Shown: in pieces, positions 22,587 to 34,505 of the stretch
Numbering within the stretch: the first letter of the stretch is position 1
How the letters are laid out: each line of letters opens with the position of its first letter
NCBI GenBank assembly: GCA_023055505.1
Contig: JALIRH010000006.1
Span: 21,673,105 to 21,737,104, forward strand
Direction of reading: 5' to 3'
From: Callipepla californica brunnescens
Lineage: Eukaryota > Chordata > Aves > Galliformes > Odontophoridae
DNA length: 64,000 bases
The notes under the pieces: model-generated
The model's input: only the letters and a program-made list of their open reading frames with translations
Told to the model about the DNA's origin: nothing
Databases searched by the model: none
Position numbers and translations under genes: made by a program

Positions 22587-25500
22587 TTGGACTTGGAAGG
22601 AAACTGAAAGAAGCCAGTCCGGTGAATAAGAGTCTTCTCAAACTCCTGCATGAAGCTTGTGGACTAGGATTGTCCGTGGTGATTCGTATTTCAAAAATCA
22701 CATGGTGGCAGTACTACCAGCCAGTGTCTGTGCACAAAAGGGTCCAGTGGCTGTTTGGGATAGTGTGACATTGCTCACCTACTCACAAAGCTTTTGGGCC
22801 CTACAACTGGGAAACAGGAGGCGGTTCTGAAACGCTAGTCCCTAGAAGAACTCATGTAAAAGCAGAGTGGACAGATTCAAAGATAATCATACAGTATTTC
22901 TTCTTTTTTTTTCTCTTCCAAATGTTCTGTTAGGTGAGTTATTATGCTGGAAATCTGATGTAGCACGAACACTTCATGATGTTTTTCTCCAGTGTTCTCA
23001 GTATTCTGAAGCTATGTGTGCATGTTGCCCTATAAGGAAGTGAGAAGGGTGAAAAATAGAGCCTCAAATCTGCTTTGCCTTAATGACAGACTGGTTGGTA
23101 AGAACAGAGATGCACCTCAGTGATTAATTTCTGAATTATTTCAGAAATTAAGTTCACTGCTATGAATTAGTTAGAATTTTTACTGTAAATCTCTGTTGCG
23201 CAGAACAGTATAAAGTTAGATCACTGCTGTCTTAAGGAGAAATCCAGGGATAGTTATTACTGTTTGAATTACTGAGGTGATGCGAGGAGACCGTGTCTGC
23301 CCATGGCTTTTTTTTTAAATCAGTTTACCTCTTGGTTAAATGGATATATAAATTCATCTCAGAACTTGGTGAGCTAAAGATGCGTTTTCATATGAAAGCT
23401 CTTCTCCTCTGTTCCATTTTCTCTGTGAATCAGAAAGGTTAGTACGTTAGCAAAGCTGTGGTGGCATATAGCGGTCTGTTTTCAGCCAGCGTTAGAGTTA
23501 GTTCATTTCTCTTTAACGTTCCCATTACTGTACTTGGAGATAGTGAAGCTACCTTATTCATTAGTGTTCTACAGACACAAACCCGTACTGTTTTCAAACA
23601 GCGACAGAGCTGATTTGAATGCTTGGCTTCAAGTATTTAATGTCCCTTTTCTGAGCTTTTTTTCTTCTCCATTCTTAAAATTTCTTCACATTTGTTTCTT
23701 GTTGCTTCCTTCAGAACAAAGTGTCAGGTGATCCCTGTTTCACTCTCGGGAAGCTCAAGTAGATAGTTGTTCAGGTAACCCAGCCTGAATGCAGGTATCT
23801 GAATTTCTAAGTGCATTAATCTCTCCACTGCTTTATGAGTATCTCTGCCTCGTGACTGAAAACACTTCCTTGGTGTGGAACAAAACAGTTCTAATTGGTG
23901 AAGAATTTTCAGAAGTCTGTTTTTTACACGTACAACACAAAACATTGCGGTTTTTGCTTCTTGGAGTTGAGTGAATAGTGCGGTTCAGGGGACGGGGTTA
24001 AGCTTGACATGCCTTTATTCCACACTCGGACAAAATTTCTTTCTCTTTTTAGCATTTTTCACCTTCATCATATTGATGAATTTGGACATAACCTGATTAC
24101 CTCCAGTCATTGCTTTGGAAAGGGCACATACCGATAGCAGGCAGCCTTATTTACTACTGCTGTCCTTCAGGGTGTTCCTGGGAGAGGATGTTACCATACA
24201 GTACTGGAACTTACTTTTTCCAAAGATAGTTCTCGCACAGGTCGGGGTTCTGTCTGTGGTCCAGTCGGAAGGTCATGACTTGTGTTCTGATTGTTGCTCT
24301 GCAGCATAACGGCGATTACTTAGTTAATTCTGTTGGTCTTTCATGCGAAGGGTTCTCTGAAATACTGAAAGAGATGAGCTTTATTTTATGTTAACTGTCT
24401 TAGAAAAAGGCAGAAGCCTCCAGTTTGCTCTAGCTTGTCCAGAGAACACGGGATACCTGATCTTAGTTACATGCTTCCTTCTGTGAGCTGAGTGTGTATC
24501 CCGTGTGCCACACAAACAGTGAGACTGTGAGATCCGTGTGCTGCTGATAACTGGTGGCATTGTTCAAACCTGCAATTACAAGTTCTGGAATACATAAGGA
24601 AACAACAGAATGAGATAAAGATCCTAGCGTTAGTCCCTCTGCCTTTCCTCAGTGGCGGTTCTGGTGGCTGTGTGCTACCCAGCTGTGGCTAGAGGGCTGG
24701 GCAGGGCACGGCCTCGAGTGGAATGGAGGAGCTGCTGCCATGTGACAAGGACACGGCGTGTCCAGAGAAGTAAGAGCAGCCTTCTCTTCCAGTGCTCACT
24801 CTCATTTTGTTTTCAAGCATTCCTGCTCCCTGTGATGTTATTTCTTTTGCCTTTTTGGCAGTACTGCAAAGAAGCAGAAATAATGTTTTCCTGCCAGTAT
24901 CCAAACAGGCTGGAAGGAGTACTGACTTTCCATTCTGATAGAAAGCTGCTGCTCTCTGCTCTCTGTTAAATTGTACTGTAGCAATGAGCTGCTAACTCCT
25001 GAAGTAAACAGTTTGCATCTCACTCTTCAGAAGCATAAGCGGACAAGGTTGTTTTGCTTTGATGGCGGTATGTATTCAAATCACTTTTTCTTTATGTATT
25101 ACTGTTTGTTCTGCTGTGTTTCCAGTGGGTCGCTGGTACACCTGCAGTGCACCGTTTGCTGTGCCAGAAGGGCTTTTAGCTTTGCACAACTGAGAACGAT
25201 GTGTGTGATTTCTCTGATGTCCCTGCTCCTGTGGCTGATAGTGCACTCACAGACAAACGTAGATCCTTCAGTACAGCACAACGTGCGAAGGCTGCTTTGT
25301 CCTTTTCCTGACAAGAAAAGCTTCTGTGGGATTCCAAAGGCGTAATTTGCTTTAGTTTACCATACTGTATTTAAAATGCTCCAGAAATATCGTTAATGCT
25401 CTTTAAAAAAATAAACTGAAATGAATATTGCTGCTGGACGGTATATTCCACTTAAAACCTGTGAATGTGTCAGTTTGCAGTTAGAGGCTGTGGTGTCCCT

Positions 25501-25645
25501 GCTGAGTGGTGTAAGGTGGTGACTTGTCTGGACTGAGCGCCGTAAGATTTGTTTCTGAAGTACCTTCTTTGAAGTGCCTTTGACCAATTTTTAGCATCAA
25601 GATTAAGTTCAGAATTGAATAAATGAAATAAGTTATCTCACATGC
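22587..25645 (+). other. C1GALT1: C1GALT1 putative 3'UTR
   Basis: About 3 kb after the stop has no repeat or other gene, and ends at an AATAAA at 25618..25623 followed by a GT-rich stretch (GCGTGTCTGTCTTC), a good cleavage context. An alternative AATAAA lies at 25410..25415. The first CR1 copy begins just beyond (25871). The 3' end is inferred. Confidence 0.55.
25618..25623 (+). promoter_or_regulatory. C1GALT1: Probable C1GALT1 poly(A) signal
   Basis: AATAAA with a downstream GT-rich element. An upstream AATAAA at 25410 could give a shorter transcript. Confidence 0.5.
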
Positions 25646-25870
25646 GCTGCGTGTCTGTCTTCATTTGCCCACCCTCTGTGCCAGTAGTGTAGCAGCACAA
25701 AGGAGTGCAAAGAAAATATTCTCCTTTATTGTTTGTTTTGGTGGGTGCAGGAAAGCTGCAAAGCCTCGTGCTTGCCAAGTTTTGTGCTATGCGTGCTGCT
25801 AGCAAGTAGCAAGCTACATAGAACACTTCATTTAAAGCAAACGTTGAATTGTCAGTGGTGCTAGCACTAG

Positions 25871-26040
25871 ATGACAGAATCACAGATTTGTAGGGTGGGA
25901 AGGGACCTCCAGAGATCATGGAGTCCAACCCCCTGCCAAAGCAGCTCCCTACCCAGGTTGCACAGGTAGGCGTCCAGGTGGGTCTGGAACATCTCCAGAG
26001 AAGGAGACTCCATCACCTCTCTTCCACAGGAGCAGACTGT
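25871..26040 (-). mobile_element. CR1 LINE 3' fragment
   Basis: ACAGAATCACAGATTTGTAG, then GGGAAGGGACCTCCAGAGAT and GTCCAACCCCCTGCCAAAGC, on the minus strand. It shares its 3' end with the copies at 27307 and 30467. Confidence 0.92.
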
Positions 26041-26687
26041 TCCTTCACTGTGCTGATTTTCAGCTTCTCCGTGTCCTTACAGCATCTACAGTGAACTGGC
26101 TGTAGCTGATGGATAAAGCAACATTGGTCAAAGCACAGCACACTTGACAGGAAATGCCCCCTTGTTCTGGGAGCTTTAGTCTTTGTGTAACTCTTCTGCA
26201 AGAACATTAAGTCATGTTTTCTAACCTCTTTGCTGCTCGTGCAAAATGAAAGTCAGGAGGATCGAATGTTCTGTGGATGCATAAAGGAAACTTCTTTGTG
26301 AAGTTTCAGTCAGCGCAGGCACAGTGCGGCTGTGTTTCATTACCATCAGCACTGTAACAGATCTGGTGCTACAAGAAACCTGGATTAGTGAAGTATTTCC
26401 CTGTCTGGATTGCAAGCACGTTCACTAAGCACAGGGAGTGGGACAACCAAATGCCCCGTGCTCAGAGCTGGGCTGTGTTAGCAGGGGAAGGGGCAACTGA
26501 ATGGGCAATAAACACTCCAAGCAGTCCCAGGTCATGGTCACGCTGATGGGTGCTGCTGACAGGGCTTCCAGCTGCGGCACCCAGCAAGGTGCAGCAAGCA
26601 GCGGGCTGCTGGGGTGCTGCTGCTAGGGAAAGCTGTTTTCTGCGTGGAGCTTTGCTTTGCTTTGCGTGCTTTTTGTTACTGTTCTGG

Positions 26688-26730
26688 TTTTTTTTTTTTT
26701 TTTGTTTTGTTTTGTTTTGTTTTTGTTTTT
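26688..26730. repeat. Poly(T)/(TTTTG)n simple repeat
   Basis: A run of T passes into repeated TTTTG units. Confidence 0.9.
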
Positions 26731-27306
26731 GGTGTTTTTTTTCATATGTAGCAGATGCTGCAGGTTTGATAACCAGAACTTGTAAAGATAGAAGTGAATC
26801 AACATTAAACAAAGGCAAGTTCTCACAACCTGTTCCCTTACAGAAAGCTCTGCTGGCTCAAGGGAATTTCCTGGGCTGCTTTTCTGTGTGCTGATGCAAG
26901 TTAAAAAGAAATTGAAGTCAATATTTTCCAGCCAGGGACTGAAGGCTTTCTGAGCGCAGAGAGGGTGTGCTCACGCATGCTGGTTCCAGTGCTGAGCCAA
27001 ACTCCAGTGTCCCAATTCCACCAGGGGCTTCTGTGGTGTGTCATACTGCTCTTGGGATGAAAAAGTCAATTCTTATGCACATTCTGGGTGCAACATTCTC
27101 TTGGAGGGATTGTGCCAGCACCTGGGTTGTCATTTTCATGCTTCAGGTGTCTGCGGCCTGCTTCAGGTCTGGGTGCAAAAGGTCATGCTGCCATCGGTGA
27201 GGTTAGTGATCTACAAACTGTATTGAAATCAGCCTGTCCAAATGAGCCACTACCAAAGCAAGAGTCAACCTGTGAGTTACAGATACAGACATCTGAGTAA
27301 AATAAG

Positions 27307-27750
27307 ACAAAAAGACAGGGATCTCCTGGAAGGAGTCCGGTGGAGGGAACCCATGTAGAAAGGCTGAGAGAACTGGGTCTGTTCAGCCTTGGAAAAAAAG
27401 GACTCAGAGGGGATCTGATCAATGTCTATAAAAATCTAAGGAGCGGGAGGCAAAGGGATGAGACTGGACTCTTCTCTGCAGTGTGTGGTGAGAGGATGAG
27501 GGGAAATGGCCACAAACTGAAGCATAGGAAGTTCTGCGCAAATGTGTGTGGGAACTTCTTCACAGTGCAGTGATGGAGCACTGGCACAGCTGCACACAGA
27601 GGTGGTGGAGTCTCCTTCTCTGGAGACGTTCCAGACCCTCCTGGACGCCTACCTGTGCAACCTGGGCTAGGGAGCTGCTTTGGCAGGGGGTTGGACTCCA
27701 TGATCTCTGGAGGTCCCTTCCAACCCCCACAGTTCTCTGATTCTGATACT
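27307..27750 (+). mobile_element. CR1 LINE 3' end, plus orientation
   Basis: The order is CAGGGATCTCCTGGAAGGAG, GGCTGAGAGAACTGGGTCTG, GGGGATCTGATCAATGTCTA, GGTTGGACTCCATGATCTCT and the tail TTCTCTGATTCTGATA. It is close in sequence to the opposite-strand copy at 30467..30965. Confidence 0.93.
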
Positions 27751-30027
27751 GTAAATTAACTCACCTGCAAACCTGGTCCGTATGTCCTGTTCCATTCCAC
27801 CCCCAATTTTCAGTGCTCCCTGAATTCTCCATAGCCTGAAGTCGAAGTCTCTGCTCTTCCTCCTCTCAGAACTGACCAAAAGGACTTTGAATTTAATTTG
27901 CTTTAGTACCCTGCACCTGTAAGAGCTTAGGTTATGATTTATTCCTTTTGTTACTGCACTTGATTTTTAATGAGGAATCATCAGAACACCGTTCTGATCA
28001 GCAGTTCTGTCTGACCCAGTTCAGTCCATATTCAAGTGGCCTTATGTCACCAGTCTTGCATAAACTTCATTAAATCATTACCTTGTACAGCAATGAAATA
28101 CACTACTGCTTCCCTCATACGAGAGTACTGTATGATCTCATCCACAACACATATATAAAATCAATTTATAAATATGTGTTTGAGAGGCAGAGCTCTCCTG
28201 TTCAGCAGCTGGCAGAGGTTCAGTGTGAGCAATGAAGTCTTTGTTCCCTTTTGCCACTGTTATCTCATTTTTAGCAGGCAATAGGCAGCGCCTGTTTACC
28301 CAGGAGCAATTGTTGCCCCGCTAATTGCACACTTCCTGCTTTCAGAGTTGCTCCCTTAGCAGCTATGCTGGGCTTTATCTTTGTTAGCCTCCAAAGCTAC
28401 ATTTAATGCATCCTGTTCAGACCAAGTATTATTCACAACCTCTAAAAGCAGAAGTTGTCTCACCAAACTTCCATCTGAATGTTTACAAATTGAAGCCAAT
28501 CCCAACAGGAGAGATCTCCTGCATCAGCTGCATCTTCTCTCTTTAAAGCCATCACTACGAAAACAACATTCAGTCTTACTAGAATCTCCTAAGTGAGCTT
28601 AAGGAGTACAAGCTATGTGGGTGTCCCATGCTGATAAATCCTCCGGTATCTTCAATCCTAAATCACTTTGTCAGCGTTGCAGAGGATGTGACAGCACCTG
28701 CAGGCTTTCCTTACTCTCCCAGGTGCTACTGCCCCAGCTCTGCAGCCATCTCCTCTCCCTTCTGCCTCTGGCAGGGCCAAGCCCCCCTCCCTGCTTAGAG
28801 CTCCTGGGTTGCTTTCCACGTCCCCCTTTCCTTCCAGAGGAGCAGGATATCCTGGCAGGAGTTCTGCCCATCGTTCTGACTGCTGCTATGCAAACTCTGG
28901 CTTTTATGACCCATTCTATAGAAGGGAGGTAAGATGAGTATGCTTTGTAGCAATGTTAACATATATCACTTCCTTCTCTTGGGGAAGGGACTGTTCCCTT
29001 CTGTGTCATATATATGTGGCTTTTTTACTGCTCTTATAGGTTGTTTGCCTTCCTCCTTTCAATGATATATCCCTGTTAATGTACAATTGGTTTTAAGGAC
29101 ATAAATCCCTCTTTGCTCCTGCTCAATAAATGTTTCCACTGACTGCTCAATTCAGAGATCACATTTCATTGCTGTACAGAGCTGGATGGATAACTGCTAT
29201 TGGCACAGGCCTGCTGGTTACAAAAGTTCCTAACCTCTGATAAAGAGTAGGCAGCTGCTATGAAAAACCCCATAACATTATTATGGGCGAGGCAAGAGCA
29301 AGATCCAAACCATTTTTTTGTGCATGAAAGCAGTGAAGTATCTTCATATATAGCTGTGTCAAATGTAAGTCCAGAGTTTGGATATGTTGGTTGCATTCCC
29401 TTGGTGACACTGCGGGGCACGGATGTTGTTGTTGCACTGCAGCTGCATCGTTGAAGATGCTGGGATTTGTTTTTGCTAACGTGACAAATTCTGTGATGCT
29501 CAGTTTTGGGATCAGCACAGTAATGTGGAGTGTAACAATCAAAACACAAAGTTTCCGTTTAGATTTCCTGTTGAGATTACTTGGCTAAATCCATGGTGAT
29601 TTAGAGACATCAATTAATAGCCTTCTTTTCAGACTGACATCTCATCATCTCACTTTGCTTTGTATTAAAGAAGAAAGCAAAGTTGCTCGCTGTTACTTGT
29701 GCAATGCTCACTGCTCCTCATGCTCATTCCTCCTTTGATTTGTACACCAAAAGTGCATCTGAACATGAACTGAAGCAAATAATGTAATTTTTCAGAGTCT
29801 GCTATGCTTTTCCAAGATTTTTCAGTGTGCTGGGTGGTTCCACGTTAGTGATGGAAGTGCTTAGCAAAGGCATCAACTGATGGACCAAATTCTCCAGTGC
29901 TTCCCCAGTAGCTTTATGATTTGTTCTCCAAGTATCTCAAGTAAAAGAAAATCCAGATTTGATCATTTTACACCTCTTGTTTAAATGTTGATGTGTTCTT
30001 CTGCAAATGGCCATCCATGATGTTCAG

Positions 30028-30185
30028 GGAGGTGGTAGAATCACAGTCCCTGGAGGTGTTCAAAGAAGGGTACATGTGGCACTGAGGGACATGGTCAGCA
30101 GGCATGGTGGGGATGGGTTGGTGGTTGGACTAGCCGATGATCCTAGTGGTCTTTCCCAACCTTAACCATTCTATGATTCTATGAA
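30028..30185 (+). mobile_element. CR1 LINE 3' tail, plus orientation
   Basis: CCCTGGAGGTGTTCAAAGAA, GGTTGGACTAGCCGATGATC and an intact octamer tail CATTCTATGATTCTATGAAT. It belongs to a different subfamily from its neighbours. Confidence 0.92.
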
Positions 30186-30466
30186 TTCAATTTGATAGTG
30201 GTTAGCAAGAGAATGGCACAGTTTCTCAAAGAGAAAAGTCACTGCTGCTCTATTGTCAGCACATAGGGTGTTATTTTCTTGATAATAGATTTCTTTTTCT
30301 AAGTCTTTTTCCAAATCATTTGAAGCACAGATGTCTGAAATAAAATTCACCTCATGATGATCAGGAAAAAAAGTCTGCTACTCTCAGCTATTTCTAGCTG
30401 TTCAGGTTTATAGCAGTTGGCTATGAACGACATTTAAGGATTTCATGTTTATTCATAGTTTATTCA

Positions 30467-30965
30467 GAGAGTCACAGAACTGTAGGGGTTGGAAGGGACC
30501 TCCAGAGATCATGGAGTCCAACCCCCTGCCAAAGCAGCTCCCTAGCCCAGGTTGCACAGGTAGGTGTCCAGGCAGGTCTGGAACATCTCCAGAGAAGGAG
30601 ACTCCACCACCTCTGTGTGCAGCTGTGCCAGTGCTCCGTCACTGCACTGTGAAGAAGTTCCCAGACACACTTGTGTGGAACTTCCTATGCTTCAGTTTGT
30701 GGCCATTTCCCCTCATCCTCTCACCACACACTGCTGGGAAGAGTCCAGGCTCATCCCTTTGCCTCCCTCTCCTTAGATATTTATAGACATTGATCAGATC
30801 CCCTCTGAGTCCTTTTTTTCCAAGGCTGAACAGAGCCAGGTCTCTCAGCCTTTCCTCACATACAAGGTGTTCCACACCCTTTATCATCTTTGTAGCCCTC
30901 TGCTGGACTCTTTCAAGGAGATCCCTGTCTTTTTTTGTACCAGGGGGCCCAGAACTGGTCTTTTA
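30467..30965 (-). mobile_element. CR1 LINE 3' end, minus orientation
   Basis: It begins GAGAGTCACAGAACTGTAGG and runs through GGGACCTCCAGAGATCATGG, CCCCTCATCCTCTCACCACA and GGGGGCCCAGAACTGG. The minus frame 30639..30887 keeps the end-of-ORF2 peptide RLRDLALFSLGKKGLRGDLI. Confidence 0.93.
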
Positions 30966-32010
30966 AAAATAACCCATGATGTAAATAAAGGTTTTGTTTC
31001 CTACTGGAGAAGGTAATACCTTCAATTAACAATGGTGTTCTAGAATTTCATACAGCTTGAGAATACAGCAATGGTTATTCACCACAGGTGCCCTCTTCTG
31101 GACTGTTCACTCCAGGCAGCACTGGGGATGCACAGCTGGTTGAGGGCGCAGCACACAGTGCAGTCAGAACTGACGTAAATGCTTTTGTTCAAATAGTGTT
31201 GAGACAGCTTCTTGCTCATTCTCAGTTGATCTTGGACCATACAAGCTAGTGCTGCCTAGTTATCACAATTTGAGCATCCAGTCTTGCAATTCTAGTGGGC
31301 TGTGGGTTTCCAGGAACAGCTAACCCTAAAACATTTCTGGTAAGTGCTGACATGAAATGTGTCTTGGCACTTGCTGCACTCAGAGTTTACAGCCACCATC
31401 TGTATGTTAATCTATGGTAGAATTCAACTGTGCATTTTTTATTTTTATTCTTTTTTTTCTGGATGAGCAATTTTTCCCTCCATATCCTCATCCGGATATG
31501 TATCTACCCCTTTATATACTGACCTATCTATCTTACCAGTTATCTAAGTCCTGTCTTTAACTTAAATAACTTTGAGACATAGCCAAGAAAAAAAGTCTCT
31601 CAATATATCTTCCAAGTTTGACAGTATGCTGATATTGCACTTCAGTATTGTTTTAAGTTTTGAATCCACCCTTTCAGCCAATCTGAAAATATCACCATGG
31701 TCTAAACCTTGTTCTTTTGTTTCCTCACACTTTGTGTTTATTCCTGTCTTGCTGAATTTCTTTGGACATCTGTTCACTATTAAATTCTCCAGCACATAGA
31801 TATTCTTGGTGTTACTGCTTGAGCTGTATTTTTGAGCAGTAGCTTGAGCCTTCCATGACCTTTCTGCACCACTGGTAGGAAGTTTACTAGCTCAAGACCT
31901 TTTGTTTGACTTGCTGATTATTCCCAGCTCTGTACATAGCTGGATATCACAAGAGACAATTCATATCCTTTGTAGTATATTTTGAAGCCATTTACTTTTC
32001 TGATTAAAAG

Positions 32011-32028
32011 CAACAACAACAACAACAA
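32011..32028. repeat. (CAA)n microsatellite
   Basis: Six CAA units. Confidence 0.9.
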
Positions 32029-33049
32029 ACCACCAGACTTATTCAAGCATCAAATTTTAGTTCTGACTTTCTTCTGTGAAAGGAGAATAATTCTTGATTT
32101 CAGCAGTTTGATTTTGTTCTACAGCACTGAAACCCTTCATTTTCAGGCTTCTACAGAGTACATAGCACGATGTATTGTCCTTGTGTTCCAGTACTTCTTC
32201 TCCAGCCGAGATTAATTGCGCCCTCATGGTTGTTTTTCTTCTTGGAGTGACCATCTTATTAGTTCTGAGTATAAAAACAGTGAGATTTTTGGAGGCTACT
32301 GTCAATTTTTTACTTTCTAATTTGAAACTCACTAACAAAGCCAATCTTTTAGGAAAAAAAAAAAGCCTTTAAAACTTCTAAACGTCAAGCATTTCATTTC
32401 ACAGAATAAGGTTACTACCCTATCTGCTGCAAACAAGTCCATTTTGCATGGTATTGGCTATCTTTTGTTCACCTGGCAAAAAAAAAAAAAGTGCAAGAAT
32501 TGTTTAAACATATCAAGATCTGTTCAGACTGCATATACAGAGAATAGGTTTTCTTGTCTACAAAGGAATAAGAAAGTCAGACTCTTTATCCGATGTTGCT
32601 TTCCACTTTAATCACAGACTCATAATTCTCAGTTTAAATGATATTTCACTAGGATTATAGCTAACAGTATAGAGGATGTACGTAAACATTTACATGTATT
32701 TTTCAGTTCTTTCTCCTGATTTACTTAATATCATATATCAGAGTGAAATACCTATATATTTAAACACAGAGGCCCTGAGAAACTGAAATTTGCTTACTTG
32801 CCATAAAGGACTTGAAGAATCCTGGTTTTAATGTAATTCCAAATGAAAGTCCTATGCTATAAGTGAAAAGACTATACTGGTGTTAATATAAATGTGCTTA
32901 AATGGGAAACCCCTCCCCTCTAATTACTTTTAGCTGTGGCATTTGCATTCACAAGAGGCAGTCTAATTAGTGAAAACCCTAAATTATGACACCAAATGCT
33001 GTAATAAGAGTGCTAATTTCAGGAGCTACTTCCTCTTGTTTAAAACTAG

Positions 33050-34332
33050 AGTGCATTTTATTCTTTCAAGAGAACAGGAGACCTCTGTCATTAAGTGCTG
33101 TGTGAACACCTCCAGTACTTTAATCCTAAAAATAAAATCTTATCCTCACACATGTAGAATTACCAAATTAATATCAGTTTGAAGGGAAAAGGTATGTACC
33201 CACGCATGTGTATGTGTAATAGTTATTGCTGTGGTGTGATAGATAACATATGCTATGCAGGAATTGAATGAATGTGAATTCCACAGTGGGAAAAGCAGTG
33301 GAGCGTGATCGTAATATATTCATGTTCACACATCATTTTAGATTCTTGTCAGCCATTTCTTCCTTAATGCGCACAAACTTCTTGCTTTAAAAACTCCAAA
33401 TGTCAGTGATTTCTAGAAGAATGAGGAATCAATTAGTTTTCTTGAAGCGTTCAGAAAGAAATATGCTGTAGTTCAACAGATTTTTTGTGTATTGAAGGAT
33501 GAAATATAGAACTTAATACAATGTATTGGGGAGGAGCTAAATGGCTTTTGTAAAGGATGTTATGCACTATGCATAAGCAAGAGCTTTGAAGACCACACAT
33601 CACCCAATGAGAATGTAGACCTAAGGCAGTGAATAAGTCGGTCTGGATTTCTAAGGAAGTCTCTCACCAAAGGAAAGTTACATTGGATTAAGAGGAACAG
33701 TCTTCTGATTTAGAAGTGGTAAAAAGCAAGGGGAATAAATGGCTGGTGGAAAGAAGGCAGTGGAGGATGCATGCTACAGTGGTCTGTCCTACTCAAAATG
33801 GTTGTAAGTGATCTAGCAAAGCAAGTAAGAAGTGAGATGACCAAGTCTGTGACAATCTTAAACTGCAAGACTGAAAGAAACTGCAGAAGAAAAATGTGAT
33901 GTTGACTGAATAAGCTGTGAGTGGAAAGGGAAAAGTGAGTTTTGAAGAATGTGAAATAGTACATATGAGAAAAATGATCCTAAATCCACATATAAAATGA
34001 TGACTTTTCAGCTAATCCTAAAAACGAGGTCCTGGAATTAAGATCTGTGAATGCATCACCTTAATTCTCAGTAGTAGTTAAAAAAAAAAAGGCAAAACCC
34101 AAATACAACATGAGAAACTGTAAGATAAGGAATAAAAAGTGAGGTAGAAAACCACTGTATCACTCTATAAATTCATGGCCACAAAGTGCAGCTCTGCTCC
34201 CAGCATCTCAGAAAGGTATACAAAATATGCTACAATGTGTATGTATAGTATTGGAGGCAATTAAATATTATATTTTTTTAGCCTGGAAAAGAGGTGCTTG
34301 AAGGAGGAGAACCTGATGGAGAGAAAACTCAC
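33050..34332 (-). other. COL28A1: COL28A1 putative 3'UTR
   Basis: The region downstream of the Kunitz stop codon. The first poly(A)-type hexamers on the minus strand are ATTAAA at 33124..33119 and AATAAA at 33062..33057, about 1.2 kb past the stop. A strong donor sequence abuts the stop codon, so a spliced 3'UTR is possible and the end may lie elsewhere. Confidence 0.4.
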
Positions 34333-34505
34333 CTATTCATCAGCACAGGTTCTTCGACATTCTTCTTCTGTTTCAAATCTATTGTTGGTACCATTACAAC
34401 CTCCATACCAGAACTGGCCACAAGAATTGGCATTCTTGTCGTAAAACCATTTCACCACATAGTTCCGACAATCACCTGGTTTCACAGGTTCCAAGCACCT
34501 GAGAT
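34333..34505 (-). CDS. COL28A1: COL28A1 last exon: Kunitz domain and stop
   Basis: Acceptor CTTTCAG above 34505, then (G)ATCTCAGG coding [13 protein letters not shown]. The six cysteines have exact BPTI spacing (8, 15, 7, 12, 3 residues between them). The core has FYDKNANSC and [19 protein letters not shown]. The residue after the second Cys (P1) is Arg, compatible with a trypsin-like target, followed by Asn. NGT is a possible N-glycosylation site. The stop TAG is at 34335..34333, directly followed by GTGAGT. Confidence 0.97.

Larger units (their letters stand above)
25646..33050. other. Convergent intergenic interval between C1GALT1 and COL28A1
   Basis: No supported exons were found. The interval contains CR1 copies (listed separately), a T-rich/(TTTTG)n tract at 26688..26730, a (CAA)n tract at 32011..32028, and otherwise unremarkable AT-rich DNA. 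Open frames here are CR1-derived or random. Confidence 0.7.

Noticed and set aside
26462..26894. Frames over the T-rich/(TTTTG)n tract
   Set aside because: Low-complexity Lys/Asn or Phe runs from the simple repeat.
27340..27740. Open frames resembling conserved hypothetical avian proteins (ELGLFSLGKKGLRGDL)
   Set aside because: This peptide is the end of CR1 ORF2, part of the LINE copy and not a host gene.
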